Source: Streptomyces mirabilis (GTDB lineage Bacteria > Actinomycetota > Actinomycetes > Streptomycetales > Streptomycetaceae). Taken from it: DNA of 64,000 nucleotides. The stretch spans positions 9,858,001-9,922,000 of the forward strand of contig NZ_JBCJKP010000001.1 in assembly GCF_039503195.1 (NCBI RefSeq), read 5' to 3'. Below the pieces are notes generated by a model that saw only the letters and a program-made list of their open reading frames with translations, did no database searches and was not told where the DNA came from. The position numbers were made by a program, and so were the translations under genes. This document shows, piece by piece, positions 53,368 to 63,177 of this stretch. How positions within the stretch are numbered: position 1 is the stretch's first letter; each line of letters opens with the position of its first letter.

Positions 53368-56145
53368 TCACGGTGCGTCCACCACCGTGCCCGTCAGCAC
53401 GGGACGGCCGGGAAGCGGTTCGGCGTTGTCGTCGGTCAGCGCGAGGCGTAGCGACTCGGCCGGCTCGGCCAGTTGGTCCGTCACCGTCGGCACGGTGAAA
53501 TCGGCGGTGGTGTTCCCGGCCGGGATGTCCGTCCCCACCCACAGGTTCGCCCGGGAGAGCGCGCGCTCCGGGTCGGGGAGCTCACCTGCGCGGTCCATCA
53601 GCCACCGCGGGTCCACGTCCTTGGTGGACAGCTCGGCGCCCTCGGTGACCGCAAGCACCCGCATCGGCTGCAGGATGTCCACCTCGGCGGGCTCGGAGAG
53701 CGAGAGCCGCCACGTCAGTGTCCCTCCCTCGGTCACCCGGTCCGTGACCGGCGTCAGGGTGACCGCGGGCGCGGGGTCGTCGTTCACCGCGGTGACCCCG
53801 CCCCGGTACGAGCCGATGACGGCGCCGCGCACGGCCTTCGCGACGACGTCGTACTGCTCGTCGTAGCCGAAACGTGTGTCGCCGTTCACCTTCACGGGCA
53901 CGTCGATGGGGGAGCTGCCCGGCCGTACCGTGACCAGCTTGTCCTTGGCCTGTCCGGTGTCCGCGTCGAGGACGGAGAAGCGGACCTTGCCGCTGCCGTG
54001 CCCGGAGACCCGGACCGGGATGTGGTAGGTGAGGGTGCCCGAGTCGCCCTCCTTGACGGTGAGTCGGCCGATGTCGACGCGCGGCAGCGTCGCGGCCCTG
54101 GCCGCCGGGGTACCGGGCGCCCAGCCCCAGGCATCCATCAGCCAGGCCTGTCCGGACGGCGAACGCGGGGTCAGTTCAAGGGACTTGACGTGCCTCAGGT
54201 CGAGGCCGGCGCGGGTGGCCGCGGTGAGCGGGACGCGCAGCTCGCGCGCCCAGTAGGAGGCGGTGCGGTCGGTGCCCGGCAGCCCGTCGACCTGGACCTG
54301 GCCGAGCTCGGCCCGGCGGCCGTTGGAGTCGGTGACGGCCACGACCAGCTCGGTGCCGGTCGTGTTCGGCGGCACGAACACGCGCAGCGCAAGGCTCTTG
54401 GCGCCCGAAAGGGACACCGGAGCGGCGGGACGGACCTTTGTCGGCGCGCCCGGCGCCGACCACTTCAGCGCGACCGCGCCGCGGCCGGCCTCCTTCTCCG
54501 TCCACCACCGCGCGAAGTGCGGCGACCTCCCCGCGGCGTCGGGGTCGAGGCATGCCACGGCCGGGTCGGGGTCGAGCGCCGAGCACAGCCTGCCGCCGGT
54601 CACCTTCACCGGGGCGTCGGGCAGGAAGCCGCCCGTGCGGCGGGCGCCCACCGCGTGGGTCAGCACGCGGGCCGGGTCGGCCGAGGGGGCGCGCCGGCCC
54701 GAGCCGTCGAGCAGCGGGCGCACCCGGTCGTCGTCGGCGACGAACAGTCGTGCCGCGGCGGCGATGTAGGTGGCGCCGGCCTGGTGCTGCTGGTCGGCGG
54801 TCAGCCGGGTGCGGGCGCCCGTGGAGCACACCGGGTCGGGCCGCTGTTCCGGGTCGTCCCAGAAGTCGTCGAAGGAGGGGGCCTCGGACTTGCCCGGCGT
54901 CCACTCGGTGTTGAAGAAGTTGTGGTCGGCGCCGACCACATAGACGGCGCTGTGCAGGGCGGTGCCCCGGCCGACCCCGCGCGTCCCGTCGACGTACACC
55001 TCGCCCTGGAGGTCGGAGACGTCGCCGTCGCAGCCGGGGAGGATCGTCGTGGACGGTACGTCGGCCACCGGATTCTGGCCGAAGATCGTCGGTCCGATGA
55101 GCACGGTCCCGCGGATCTTCCAGCGCACCGGTCCTCGGTAGCCGTCCTGCGCGGCGGGCGGCGGGTAGAGGCTGTCCATGGCGGCCCGGTTGACACCCTC
55201 GCCGCCGCGCGAGTGGCCGACGAGCAGCACGCGGGACAGGTCGGCCTTCGCCGCGTCGGGCACGGCCGCCGGGGCGGTGCTCGGATGGGCGGCCCAGCCG
55301 GCCCACTGGGCGAGGTGCTGTCGCACCAGCGAGGAGCGCGCCTGCGCACCGCCGTCCTCGACGTCCCCGTCCTGGCCGTTGATGCCGTTCGCCGAGATCG
55401 ACACCGTCACATAGCCCTGCGAGGCCAGCAGCTTCTGGTCCTTCAGGTAGCCCCTGTGGCTCGGGATCGGCTGGGTGCCGGCCGAGCAGGGCCACTCAAG
55501 GGTCACGTCGTCCTCGGTCCCGCCCGGCTTGAAGCAGGTGGCGTGGCGGCCGTGGAGGAACAGGGCGAGCGGTCGCCTGCCGGTGGCGCCGGTGGGCGCG
55601 ACGACGACGGCCTGCATCTCGACCGGCCGGGCGAGGCCGGGGAGCCTCACCGGGTCGAGGTGGTACTCGCCGGTGACCGTGCGGTACCCGCCCGGTCGGC
55701 CCGGGTCCACGGAGTTCGCCGGGAGTGGGGCCGGGGGCTGCGCGACGGTCAGGGAGTTCTTCGGTCTCTCGCCGGTGTTGTCGGCAGGCGCGTCCAACCG
55801 GCGCCCGGCCGCCAGGACTTGAAGATCCTTGAGCGGGGCGGCTCCGTGGAGGGCGAGTCGGAACGTGTGGCCGTCCTCGGCCGCCTTCGGGAGGCCGAGC
55901 AGTCGGCCGGCCGCGTGGAACTCGACACGGGCGTCGCCCACGGGCACGGCCCTGTCCGACCGCCAGACCAGCTCACGCGCGACACCCTTCCCGGTGACGC
56001 GCCAGCCCGGCGGCAGTGCGCTGCCCGCCCTCCGCGTCAACGGCTCCACCTTGGGCGGATGTTGGGCCTGGGCCAGTCCCGGTGAGCCCGCCAGGGCCGC
56101 GAGAACGGCCACGGCGGTGACCGCTGTGCGCCGGGTACGGTTCAA
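53368..56145 (-). CDS. Large secreted alpha/beta hydrolase with Calx-beta-like C-terminal domains
   Basis: 925 aa with a Sec signal peptide (cleavage near residue 27, AQA-QH). A beta-rich N-terminal region (about 30-165) precedes an alpha/beta hydrolase domain (about 170-560) with oxyanion-type PLALFLHGRHATCF and the nucleophile elbow VGHSRGGEG near residue 311; candidate His lies in VVGADHNFFNTEW. After a jelly-roll-like part (about 570-690) come Calx-beta-like stretches (LTVKEGDSGTLTYHIPVRVS; DRVTEGGTLTWRLSLSEPAE). Probably an extracellular esterase or lipase; substrate unknown. Single gene with terminators at its 3' side. Confidence 0.85.
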   Translation of the reverse strand: MNRTRRTAVTAVAVLAALAGSPGLAQAQHPPKVEPLTRRAGSALPPGWRVTGKGVARELVWRSDRAVPVGDARVEFHAAGRLLGLPKAAEDGHTFRLALHGAAPLKDLQVLAAGRRLDAPADNTGERPKNSLTVAQPPAPLPANSVDPGRPGGYRTVTGEYHLDPVRLPGLARPVEMQAVVVAPTGATGRRPLALFLHGRHATCFKPGGTEDDVTLEWPCSAGTQPIPSHRGYLKDQKLLASQGYVTVSISANGINGQDGDVEDGGAQARSSLVRQHLAQWAGWAAHPSTAPAAVPDAAKADLSRVLLVGHSRGGEGVNRAAMDSLYPPPAAQDGYRGPVRWKIRGTVLIGPTIFGQNPVADVPSTTILPGCDGDVSDLQGEVYVDGTRGVGRGTALHSAVYVVGADHNFFNTEWTPGKSEAPSFDDFWDDPEQRPDPVCSTGARTRLTADQQHQAGATYIAAAARLFVADDDRVRPLLDGSGRRAPSADPARVLTHAVGARRTGGFLPDAPVKVTGGRLCSALDPDPAVACLDPDAAGRSPHFARWWTEKEAGRGAVALKWSAPGAPTKVRPAAPVSLSGAKSLALRVFVPPNTTGTELVVAVTDSNGRRAELGQVQVDGLPGTDRTASYWARELRVPLTAATRAGLDLRHVKSLELTPRSPSGQAWLMDAWGWAPGTPAARAATLPRVDIGRLTVKEGDSGTLTYHIPVRVSGHGSGKVRFSVLDADTGQAKDKLVTVRPGSSPIDVPVKVNGDTRFGYDEQYDVVAKAVRGAVIGSYRGGVTAVNDDPAPAVTLTPVTDRVTEGGTLTWRLSLSEPAEVDILQPMRVLAVTEGAELSTKDVDPRWLMDRAGELPDPERALSRANLWVGTDIPAGNTTADFTVPTVTDQLAEPAESLRLALTDDNAEPLPGRPVLTGTVVDAP

Positions 56146-56509
56146 GGATCCCCCTCCTCACACTTCGAGCGCGGGCGCCCCGTCGATACCGGGAGCCCCT
56201 CGCGCCTCGAAGGAAGGGAAACGGGACCTGTGGGTTGCCCGTGCCAGGGAGGTGTGCCCGCGCAGGACAAGAATCGAGTCACGGGAACGCCCCGCGCGGA
56301 CGCCGGAAATGGCCCCCTCCATGGGCCGAACTCCCCCTGTCCGCACGGCCCTCGTCGGCACCGCCCACCGCGCCCGCATCCTGGGCACCGCCCGGGGCGC
56401 CGGCGAGTCCCTCACCGCCGCCCCTGCCCACCGCTTCAACCCTGGCCGCGTGCGAACCGTCCCGTGACCTCGCGGACCGGCATCCTGCCTCGGCCGCCTG
56501 CGTATGGCA
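56146..56509. other. 364-bp intergenic region
   Basis: No recognisable gene, RNA or repeat. It lies between the hydrolase start and the SMI1 gene stop, both on the minus strand, and should contain the hydrolase promoter and the SMI1 terminator. Confidence 0.4.
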
Positions 56510-58423
56510 TCAGGGCCACGCGCGGACCACGCCCCACGTCGCATAGCCCTCGCCGGGGCCCGGCGGCCGGTTCCAGGGCCGGGTCCGGAAGCTGTGGAGA
56601 CGTCCGCGACCGAGGGCGAACCGGGGCAGCCGGACGCCGAACTCGACGGCAAGGGCCTCCAGGGCACGGCGCTCGCCCAGCCGCTCGGCGTGCGCGTCGT
56701 CCCGCGGAAAGAGACGGTCCGGGTCCAGTGCGGCCGGCACGGACCCCCGTCTGCTGACCGAGGTGGCCCGAACGGTGAACGCGTACCGCTCCTCGCCGTC
56801 CTCCGTGACGGACAGGTGGAAGACACCGGGACGGTGGGTGCGGCTCGGCTCGCTCCACACCGTCACCGCACGGGTGCCCCGGGAAGCGGCGACGCCCGGG
56901 GAGACGAACCACCGCTCGTCGAACCTCCCGGCCGGCGCCGCCTCAAAGGCGAAGCTCCAGCCGGGGCCCGCCCGGCCGACGGCGGCCAGCGCCTCGTCCT
57001 CCCACGTCACGGTGCCGGTGCCGGGGAAACGCGTGCGCGAGTCCCACAAGGTCGTCGGCGCGTTCAGCACGGCGTCGCCGGGGGCGCCGATACGGCTGGG
57101 CAGCTCGGCCGGCTCCACCGACTGCACGAGGACGAAGCGGTACGACGTCAGGAAGTTGCCGCGATCTCCTTCCGCGAGCCACGCCAGGCCCGGCGGATCC
57201 CGGTCGGCCGCGGGAGCCGGTGTGTCGCCCCGCTGTCCTGCCCGGGGTGTGGCCAGCAGTTCCCGGCCCCGCTCCGGGGTGATCAAGGGGCCGAGGAGCG
57301 GGTCGGCGCACAGGCCGACCGGCGCGAGGTGCTCGGGGCCGACCGGCCGCCACTCGGGCAGCGCGGCGTGCAGAATGCGCCAGGCCGCGTCCCCATCGCC
57401 CCAGCGCGCCAGCTCCCGCGCCTCCTCCACGGCACGGCCGAAGGAGCCTTCGGCGGTGTAGCGGAAGGTGCCGTCCCCCACCTGCCGCAGGATCTCGCCC
57501 GCAGCCTCGCGCACCTCGACGGAGGCGCCCCCCACGTGGCGGGAGGACGACGGGCGCTCCTGGTGATGCCACACGTCCTCGGCCGCCAGCACGGCCAGAA
57601 ACTCCGGCGCGTACAGCGGGTCGGCCGTGAGCCCGTCGAAAGACACCAGGTACGTCTCTCCGAGCAACCGGCGGATCTGGTCGCGCAGCCCTGTCGCCCG
57701 AGGCCTGCCGTACGCGATCGCCTCCGCCAGCGACGCCGAGGCCCGCTCGTACCTCCCGCCCAGCGCGTCCAGCCGCGCGGCCTCGACGGACGCGTCCAGG
57801 GCCCTCGTCGTCGCGTTGACGAACTCCGCCCCCGCACTCTTCGAGCAGCTGACCTGCAGGCTGTGAAACTCGCGGTACATCGCCTCCATGAACGCGCCGA
57901 ACGACGCGTACCGTTCCGGAGGACTCGCGCGCCACGACGCGTAGCAGTACACCGCCCACTCACCGGCGTCGTCCACGTCCCCCGGGTCCAGCAACACGTA
58001 GACCGCGTCCGACTCCACGTCCAGCTGCAACGCCCGCTCCCACATCCCGGCGAGCAACACGTCCTCGGGCGTGAGGTCGTCGTCCGGATCCCCGGGAAAG
58101 TACTCGGCCAGGCCCGCCGCGTCCTCGTGCCGGCGCACCGCGTCGGTACCGGCGAGCAGCCAGACGAAGCCGCCCGCGTGCCGCCAGCCGTCGCTCACCG
58201 CCAGAAACGTCCGGTACGAGGGCGGCAGCCGGTGCCCGAGCCGCTCCTCCAGGGCGCGGATGCGCTCCTCGGACGCGGGCGGGAACCCCAGCCAGCGCGT
58301 ACGCAGAGGCTCCTCGTCCCCCACGTGACGCTCGCTCGCTGGTGCGTCGGGGTCCTGTGCGTCTGCCCATTCCTGGCTCCAGCGCACCAGGAACGACCGC
58401 CACCCGTCCATGAGGTCCGTCAT
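56510..58423 (-). CDS. SMI1/KNR4 domain protein, 637 aa
   Basis: The N-terminal SMI1/KNR4 domain (about residues 35-175) shows the family signature LPPSYRTFLAVSDGWRHAGG near 66-85, with an acidic pocket (DPDDDLTPED). The remaining 450 residues are helical and then beta-rich and are not recognised. SMI1/KNR4 proteins are often immunity proteins of contact-dependent or polymorphic toxins, but stand-alone large ones have unknown roles. No toxin gene is adjacent. ATG 58423 with AGGA upstream begins ahead of the domain; the longer frame to 58474 is less likely. Confidence 0.82.
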   Translation of the reverse strand: MTDLMDGWRSFLVRWSQEWADAQDPDAPASERHVGDEEPLRTRWLGFPPASEERIRALEERLGHRLPPSYRTFLAVSDGWRHAGGFVWLLAGTDAVRRHEDAAGLAEYFPGDPDDDLTPEDVLLAGMWERALQLDVESDAVYVLLDPGDVDDAGEWAVYCYASWRASPPERYASFGAFMEAMYREFHSLQVSCSKSAGAEFVNATTRALDASVEAARLDALGGRYERASASLAEAIAYGRPRATGLRDQIRRLLGETYLVSFDGLTADPLYAPEFLAVLAAEDVWHHQERPSSSRHVGGASVEVREAAGEILRQVGDGTFRYTAEGSFGRAVEEARELARWGDGDAAWRILHAALPEWRPVGPEHLAPVGLCADPLLGPLITPERGRELLATPRAGQRGDTPAPAADRDPPGLAWLAEGDRGNFLTSYRFVLVQSVEPAELPSRIGAPGDAVLNAPTTLWDSRTRFPGTGTVTWEDEALAAVGRAGPGWSFAFEAAPAGRFDERWFVSPGVAASRGTRAVTVWSEPSRTHRPGVFHLSVTEDGEERYAFTVRATSVSRRGSVPAALDPDRLFPRDDAHAERLGERRALEALAVEFGVRLPRFALGRGRLHSFRTRPWNRPPGPGEGYATWGVVRAWP

Positions 58424-58577
58424 GCCGGCGATCCTGCCGGCCACCACTGACAACGCCCCGGCCGTCTCGGGCACTTCGGGTCCGCAGGCCAGGCCTCGGG
58501 CCTGTAGGGGTGGACGACCCGGTCCGGCACGTCGGGTGCCCCGGGCACGACGGACGGTGCCTCGGGCACGGCGTATG

Positions 58578-58814
58578 TCAGCCGCCGATGATCAGGGTGA
58601 GCCCGTAGACGGCGACCGCCAGGCACGCGCCGAAGCACAGCAGCGCTGCCGCGGTGGCCGTCAGGTTGGCGCCGCGGGCGTGTTCTCCGCCGTGGCCTCC
58701 GCCGTCGCCACGGGGCCGGGCGGCGACACCGAGGGAGAACAGTACGACCGTGAGCAGCGTGATCCCGAGGCTCACACCGAACACACCACCGAGGGCGGCC
58801 CAGTGGATGTCCAT
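58578..58814 (-). CDS. Small two-helix membrane protein downstream of PiT transporter
   Basis: 78 aa with two transmembrane helices (about residues 5-30, LGGVFGVSLGITLLTVVLFS, and 51-75, TATAAALLCFGACLAVAVYG) joined by a Gly/His/Arg-rich loop. AAAGGAGG gives a strong ribosome site. It lies 44 bp after the phosphate transporter gene on the same strand, so it is probably cotranscribed and may associate with it. No family name can be given. Confidence 0.82.
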   Translation of the reverse strand: MDIHWAALGGVFGVSLGITLLTVVLFSLGVAARPRGDGGGHGGEHARGANLTATAAALLCFGACLAVAVYGLTLIIGG

Positions 58815-58858
58815 CGCCGCGCCTCCTTTCGCTGCCGGACGGGACGGTCGGCCGGCAC

Positions 58859-59998
58859 TTACGCCGCAGGCTCTGCCACGGGCTCGGCCGACCGGGTGGG
58901 CAGTTCGTTGACGTTGTCCGGAGTCACGGGCCGGTGGCGCGACAGGGCCCAGAACCCGGCCGCCGCCGCGGCCGCGACGGCGGCCACCAGGGCCACGCCC
59001 GCGGTGCCGTGGCCGGCGGTCCAGGCCGCCGCGCCGCCGACGGCCGCCGCCGCGGGCAGCGTGAGCAGCCAGGACAGTGCGATGCGCCCGGCCACGCCCC
59101 ACCGCACCTGGGCCAACCTGCGGCCCAGGCCCGCGCCCAGGATGCTGCCGGTGCACACCTGCGTGGTCGACAAGGGGAATCCCAGGTGGGACGAGGCGAG
59201 AATCACGGCCGTCGCGCTGGTCTCGGCCGCGAAGCCCTGCGGCGCCTCGATGTCGGTGAGCCCCTTGCCCATGGTGCGGATGATGCGCCACCCGCCCGTG
59301 TACGTGCCGAGCGCGATCGCCATTCCGGAGATGAGTACCACCCACCAGGGCGGCGCGGAGTCATGGGCGAGCGCCCCGGTCGAGATGAGGGCCAGAGTGA
59401 TGACCCCCATGGTCTTCTGCGCGTCGTTGGTGCCGTGGGCCAGCGCCACCAGCGACGCCGAACCGACCTGCCCCCGACGGAATCCCCGCCGCGCCTGGTC
59501 GGGCGCCGTCCGCCGGGTGATGACGTACGCGAAGTAGGTCGCCAGCAGGGCCACGACACAGGCGATGAGCGGCGAGACGACGGCGGGGATCAGGATCTTC
59601 TCGATGATCGCCCCGAACTGCACCGCGGATCCGCCGGCGCCCACCCACACCGCGCCGATCAGCCCGCCGAACAGCGCGTGCGACGAACTCGACGGCAGCC
59701 CGGCGAGCCAGGTCAGCAGGTTCCACAGGAGAGCGCCGACCAGCCCGGCGAAGATCATCACCAGGGAGACCTTGGCGTCGTCCACGATGCCGCCCGAGAT
59801 GGTCTTGGCGACCTCCGTGGACAGGAACGCGCCCGCCAGATTCAGCGCTCCCGCGACGGCCACGGCCACGCGCGGTCTCAGGGCCCCGGTGGCGATCGAC
59901 GTCGCCATCGAGTTGGCTGTGTCGTGGAACCCGTTGGTGAAGTCGAAGGCCAGGGCCGTCAGGACGACCACGACGAGGAGGAACGAGACCGTACCCAC
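58859..59998 (-). CDS. pit: PiT family inorganic phosphate transporter
   Basis: 379 aa with about ten hydrophobic helices and the two inverted PiT signature repeats: ALAFDFTNGFHDTANSMATS near residues 13-32 and VALAHGTNDAQKTMGVITLA in the second half. It moves metal-phosphate with protons or sodium at low affinity. GTG 59998 is preferred because GGAGGT lies six bases upstream and the first membrane helix begins immediately; ATG 60067 would add 23 residues. The C-terminal tail (RHRPVTPDNVNELPTRSAEP) is cytoplasmic and variable. Confidence 0.93.
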   Translation of the reverse strand: MGTVSFLLVVVVLTALAFDFTNGFHDTANSMATSIATGALRPRVAVAVAGALNLAGAFLSTEVAKTISGGIVDDAKVSLVMIFAGLVGALLWNLLTWLAGLPSSSSHALFGGLIGAVWVGAGGSAVQFGAIIEKILIPAVVSPLIACVVALLATYFAYVITRRTAPDQARRGFRRGQVGSASLVALAHGTNDAQKTMGVITLALISTGALAHDSAPPWWVVLISGMAIALGTYTGGWRIIRTMGKGLTDIEAPQGFAAETSATAVILASSHLGFPLSTTQVCTGSILGAGLGRRLAQVRWGVAGRIALSWLLTLPAAAAVGGAAAWTAGHGTAGVALVAAVAAAAAAGFWALSRHRPVTPDNVNELPTRSAEPVAEPAA

Positions 59999-60084
59999 GG
60001 GGGGACCTCCGAAGAACAGGACGGCCCCCACGTCCGCGGTGCCGTCCCCCGCCCGGACGTCTTCCACGCTAGGCGGCTCCTCCC

Positions 60085-60126
60085 GGGCCCGCGACCGGGG
60101 GCCCGCGCCCGGGGGCCCGCGACCGG
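60085..60126. repeat. Three 14-bp GC-only tandem repeats
   Basis: Units 60085-60098, 60099-60112 and 60113-60126 of GGGCCCGCG[A/C]CCGG, each containing a GGGCCC palindrome, upstream of the pit gene. They end the divergent region towards the decayed genes at 60.4-61.3 kb. Confidence 0.8.
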
Positions 60127-60360
60127 GTCACGCCTCACGTCGGCCCCGGCGCCGCTCGCGCGATCGCCGACGGCCGGTCGCCGGGCGAAGCGTCGCCCCC
60201 TTCTCGATCAGCGCGAGTTCGGCCGCCACGCCGTGCGCCCGGCGCCGCCCTGCCCGAGCTCCAGGGCAAGGCCGCGACGAGGTGGGGCCGCCGGCCCTGG
60301 ACGCCGTGGCTTCACGGCGACCAGGCGTAGCTCCACGTGTCCCACCCGTCCCCGCCGCGC

Positions 60361-60456
60361 GCGGCGACCGGCGGCCTCGCGGTTGTCCGTGAGGGGTCGG
60401 CCGGCGCGGTGCTCGCCATCGGCGCGACCCTCGACCCGCTCAGGAGCACAGTGTGA
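60361..60456 (+). pseudogene. Possible C-terminal remnant of a gene upstream of the glycosyltransferase
   Basis: A short coding-like end, GGLAVVREGSAGAVLAIGAT to TGA 60454-60456, finishes with a GTGTGA overlap on the putative glycosyltransferase start, as in an intact operon. In MSMEG_0565-type clusters an AIR-synthase-like or acetyltransferase gene often stands there, but identity cannot be shown from 31 residues. Confidence 0.3.
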
Positions 60457-61308
60457 GCCCCCCGGGTCGCGGGGTCCGCTGTCCCGCCAACGCGGCGGGC
60501 CCCTGCGTCCCACCGTCCACCACCTCGACCACTTCACCACCCCCGAACTGGCCGCCCGCTATGAACGGGCCGTCGTCGAGCCGTACGCACACCTCTCGCG
60601 TCTCGCGGTCCGTCGCGGACGAACTCCGCGCGCGCTGGGGCCTCGACCCCGCCGTCATCCCCAACGGAGGGGCGTAGGAACGGTTCGCGACCACCGATCC
60701 CGCGGCCCGCGCCGCCTGGCGCGCCCGCCTCGGCCCGTACGTCCTGACCGTCGGCGGGTTCGAACCGGGCAAGGGCTCCCTCGACCTCATCGAGGTGTAC
60801 GCCCTGCCGCGCGCCGCGCGCCCCGATGCGCGGCTGGTGATCGCGGGCGGTGAGACCCGCTTCGACTACCGCGACTGACCCGCTTCGACCACCGCGACCA
60901 CCGGGCGAGGGGGAGGCCCGGGCCTTCGGACTCGGCGTCGAGCCGGTCGTCCTCGGCGCCGTACCGGAGTCCGATCTGTCGTCGCTCGTGGCCGCGGCCG
61001 ACGTCTTCGCGTTCCCCTTCCTCAAGGAGGGCTTCGGACTCGCCGTGATGGAGGCGCTCGCCGCGGGCGTCCCGCTGGTCGTCCGTGATCTGCTCGTCCT
61101 GCGTGAGGTCTTCGGGCCCGCCGCCCGCTTCGCGGACACGCCGGAGACCTTCACCACCGCGCTCGGCCACGCCCTCGCCTCGGACGATCCGGTACGCGCC
61201 GCCGTTGGCCGGGAGTCGGCCGCCCCCGGCACCGGGACCGGGGCGGCCGCACGCCACCTGGCGTTCTACCGGTCGGTTACCGGTGGGTCACACCGTAGGG
61301 TCGGTTGA
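60453..61308 (+). pseudogene. Decayed MSMEG_0565-type glycosyltransferase
   Basis: Fragments of one GT4-like glycosyltransferase appear in successive frames: VHHLDHFTTPELAARYERAV from 60515 (frame 2), VADELRARWGLDPAVIPNGG up to an in-frame TAG at 60675-60677, ERFATTDPAARAAW through VLTVGGFEPGKGSLDLIEVY and LVIAGGETRFDYRD to TGA 60876-60878 (frame 0), then LGVEPVVLGAVPESDLSSLV to [20 protein letters not shown] (frame 1). The N-terminal about 80 residues are missing, and a 23-bp imperfect tandem duplication surrounds the TGA. Two stops, several frameshifts and a deletion make it clearly non-functional. Confidence 0.85.
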
Positions 61309-61339
61309 CGAACGTCGATCTACGGAAGGGTTCACCACC

Positions 61340-62425
61340 ATGGCGCAGGAAGTACGTGGCGTGATCGCCCCGGGCAAGAACGAACCGGTGCGCGTCGAGA
61401 CCATCGTCGTGCCGGATCCGGGGCCGGGAGAGGCCGTGGTGAAGATTCAGGCGTGCGGGGTCTGCCACACCGACCTGCACTACAAGCAGGGCGGCATCAA
61501 CGACGACTTCCCCTTCCTGCTCGGCCACGAGGCGGCCGGGATCGTGGAGTCGGTCGGCGACGGCGTCACGGACGTGGCTCCCGGCGACTTCGTCGTCCTC
61601 AACTGGCGTGCGGTGTGCGGGCAGTGCCGGGCCTGTCTGCGCGGGCGGCCCTGGTACTGCTTCAACACGCACAACGCCAAGCAGAAGATGACGCTCAAGG
61701 ACGGCACCGAACTGTCCCCGGCCCTGGGCATCGGCGCCTTCGCGGACAAGACCCTGGTCGCCGCCGGACAGTGCACCAAGGTCGACCCCGCGGTCTCCCC
61801 GGCGGTCGCCGGTCTGCTCGGCTGCGGGGTGATGGCGGGCATCGGCGCCGCCCTCAACACCGGCAACGTCGGCCGCGGGGACTCCGTCGCCGTCATCGGC
61901 TGCGGTGGCGTCGGCAACGCCGCGATCGCCGGCGCCCGGCTGGCCGGCGCCGCGAAGATCATCGCCGTCGACATCGACGACCGGAAGCTCGCCACCGCCT
62001 CGAAGCTCGGCGCGACCCACACCGTCAACTCCGCCTCGACCGACCCCGTCGAGGCGATCCAGGGAGTCACCGGCGGCTTCGGGGCCGACGTCGTCATCGA
62101 CGCGGTCGGCCGCCCGGAGACGTACCGGCAGGCCTTCTACGCCCGCGACCTCGCCGGCACGGTCGTCCTCGTCGGCGTGCCCACCCCCGAGATGAAGCTC
62201 GAACTGCCGCTCCTCGACGTCTTCGGACGCGGCGGCGCCCTCAAGTCGTCCTGGTACGGCGACTGCCTGCCCTCCCGCGACTTCCCGATGCTCATCGACC
62301 TGCACCTCCAGGGGCGACTTGACCTGGACGCGTTCGTGAGCGAGACGATCGCCCTCGACGAGATCGAGGCCGCCTTCGAGCGGATGCACCACGGTGACGT
62401 GCTGCGTTCGGTGGTGGTGCTGTGA
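61340..62425 (+). CDS. mscR: S-(hydroxymethyl)mycothiol dehydrogenase
   Basis: 361-aa zinc-dependent alcohol dehydrogenase that oxidises the formaldehyde-mycothiol adduct (and reduces S-nitrosomycothiol). Catalytic zinc ligands Cys42 (GVCHTDLH) and His in GHEAAG, structural zinc Cys set ([15 protein letters not shown]), and the NAD loop [20 protein letters not shown] are all present. The overall sequence, including NWRAVCGQC and the internal deletion typical of this group, points to MscR rather than a glutathione enzyme. GGAAGGG precedes the ATG. The stop overlaps the start of the metallo-hydrolase gene (TGATG). Confidence 0.93.
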   Translation: MAQEVRGVIAPGKNEPVRVETIVVPDPGPGEAVVKIQACGVCHTDLHYKQGGINDDFPFLLGHEAAGIVESVGDGVTDVAPGDFVVLNWRAVCGQCRACLRGRPWYCFNTHNAKQKMTLKDGTELSPALGIGAFADKTLVAAGQCTKVDPAVSPAVAGLLGCGVMAGIGAALNTGNVGRGDSVAVIGCGGVGNAAIAGARLAGAAKIIAVDIDDRKLATASKLGATHTVNSASTDPVEAIQGVTGGFGADVVIDAVGRPETYRQAFYARDLAGTVVLVGVPTPEMKLELPLLDVFGRGGALKSSWYGDCLPSRDFPMLIDLHLQGRLDLDAFVSETIALDEIEAAFERMHHGDVLRSVVVL

Positions 62426-63054
62426 TGGGCGCCCGGGTCGAACACCTCGTCACCTCGGGCACGTTCTCGCTCGACGGCGGCACCTGGGACGTCGAGAACA
62501 ACGTGTGGATCGTCGGCGACGACCACGAGGTGATCGTCATCGACGCCGCGCACGACGCCGACGCCATCGCCGCGGCGGTGGGCGACCGGCGGCTGCTGGC
62601 CATCGTGTGCACCCACGCGCACAACGACCACATCGACGCCGCGCCCGCCCTCGCCGAGCGCACGGGCGCCACGATCTGGCTCCACCCCGACGATCTGCAG
62701 CTGTGGAAGCAGACCCACCCCGACCGGCTCCCCGACGCCTGGCTGCAGGACGGGCAGGTGATCGAGGCGGCCGGCGCGGACCTGACCGTCCTGCACACGC
62801 CCGGCCACGCCCCGGGCGCGGTCTGCCTCTACGACCCGGGTCTGGGCACCGTCTTCACCGGTGACACGCTCTTCCAGGGCGGGCCCGGAGCCACCGGGCG
62901 CTCCTTCTCCCACTTCCCGACGATCGTCGAGTCGATCCGCGAGCGCCTGCTCACCCTCCCGGCCGACACGGTCGTCCGCACCGGGCACGGGGACTCGACC
63001 ACGATCGGTGCCGAGGCCCCGCATCTGGAGGAGTGGATCAAGCGCGGTCACTGA
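62425..63054 (+). CDS. MBL-fold metallo-hydrolase, partner of MscR
   Basis: 209-aa metallo-beta-lactamase-fold hydrolase. The metal site THAHNDHID (His64, His66, Asp68, His69), the next His in HTPGHAPGAV, the bridging Asp in FTGDTLFQ and the last His in RTGHGDST are complete, so it should bind two metals like glyoxalase II. Placed directly behind mscR with overlapping codons, it is the likely S-formylmycothiol hydrolase that finishes formaldehyde oxidation to formate (inference from operon and fold). Start ATG 62425; GTG 62422 is an alternative. Confidence 0.9.
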   Translation: MGARVEHLVTSGTFSLDGGTWDVENNVWIVGDDHEVIVIDAAHDADAIAAAVGDRRLLAIVCTHAHNDHIDAAPALAERTGATIWLHPDDLQLWKQTHPDRLPDAWLQDGQVIEAAGADLTVLHTPGHAPGAVCLYDPGLGTVFTGDTLFQGGPGATGRSFSHFPTIVESIRERLLTLPADTVVRTGHGDSTTIGAEAPHLEEWIKRGH

Positions 63055-63177
63055 CCGGGCCGGTCCCGTCGCGACACACCAGCGAATCACGACAGGAGAT
63101 GTCCGGCTTCCGAGGGACTCTCGTGGGGACGCACGGGCGAAGGCAGCCCGTGACCGCCACGAGCACGGAGGTCGGAC

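Noticed and set aside
60208..60540. Minus-strand gene over the glycosyltransferase relic
   Set aside because: The frame is Arg/Pro-rich and antisense to recognisable, decayed glycosyltransferase sequence.
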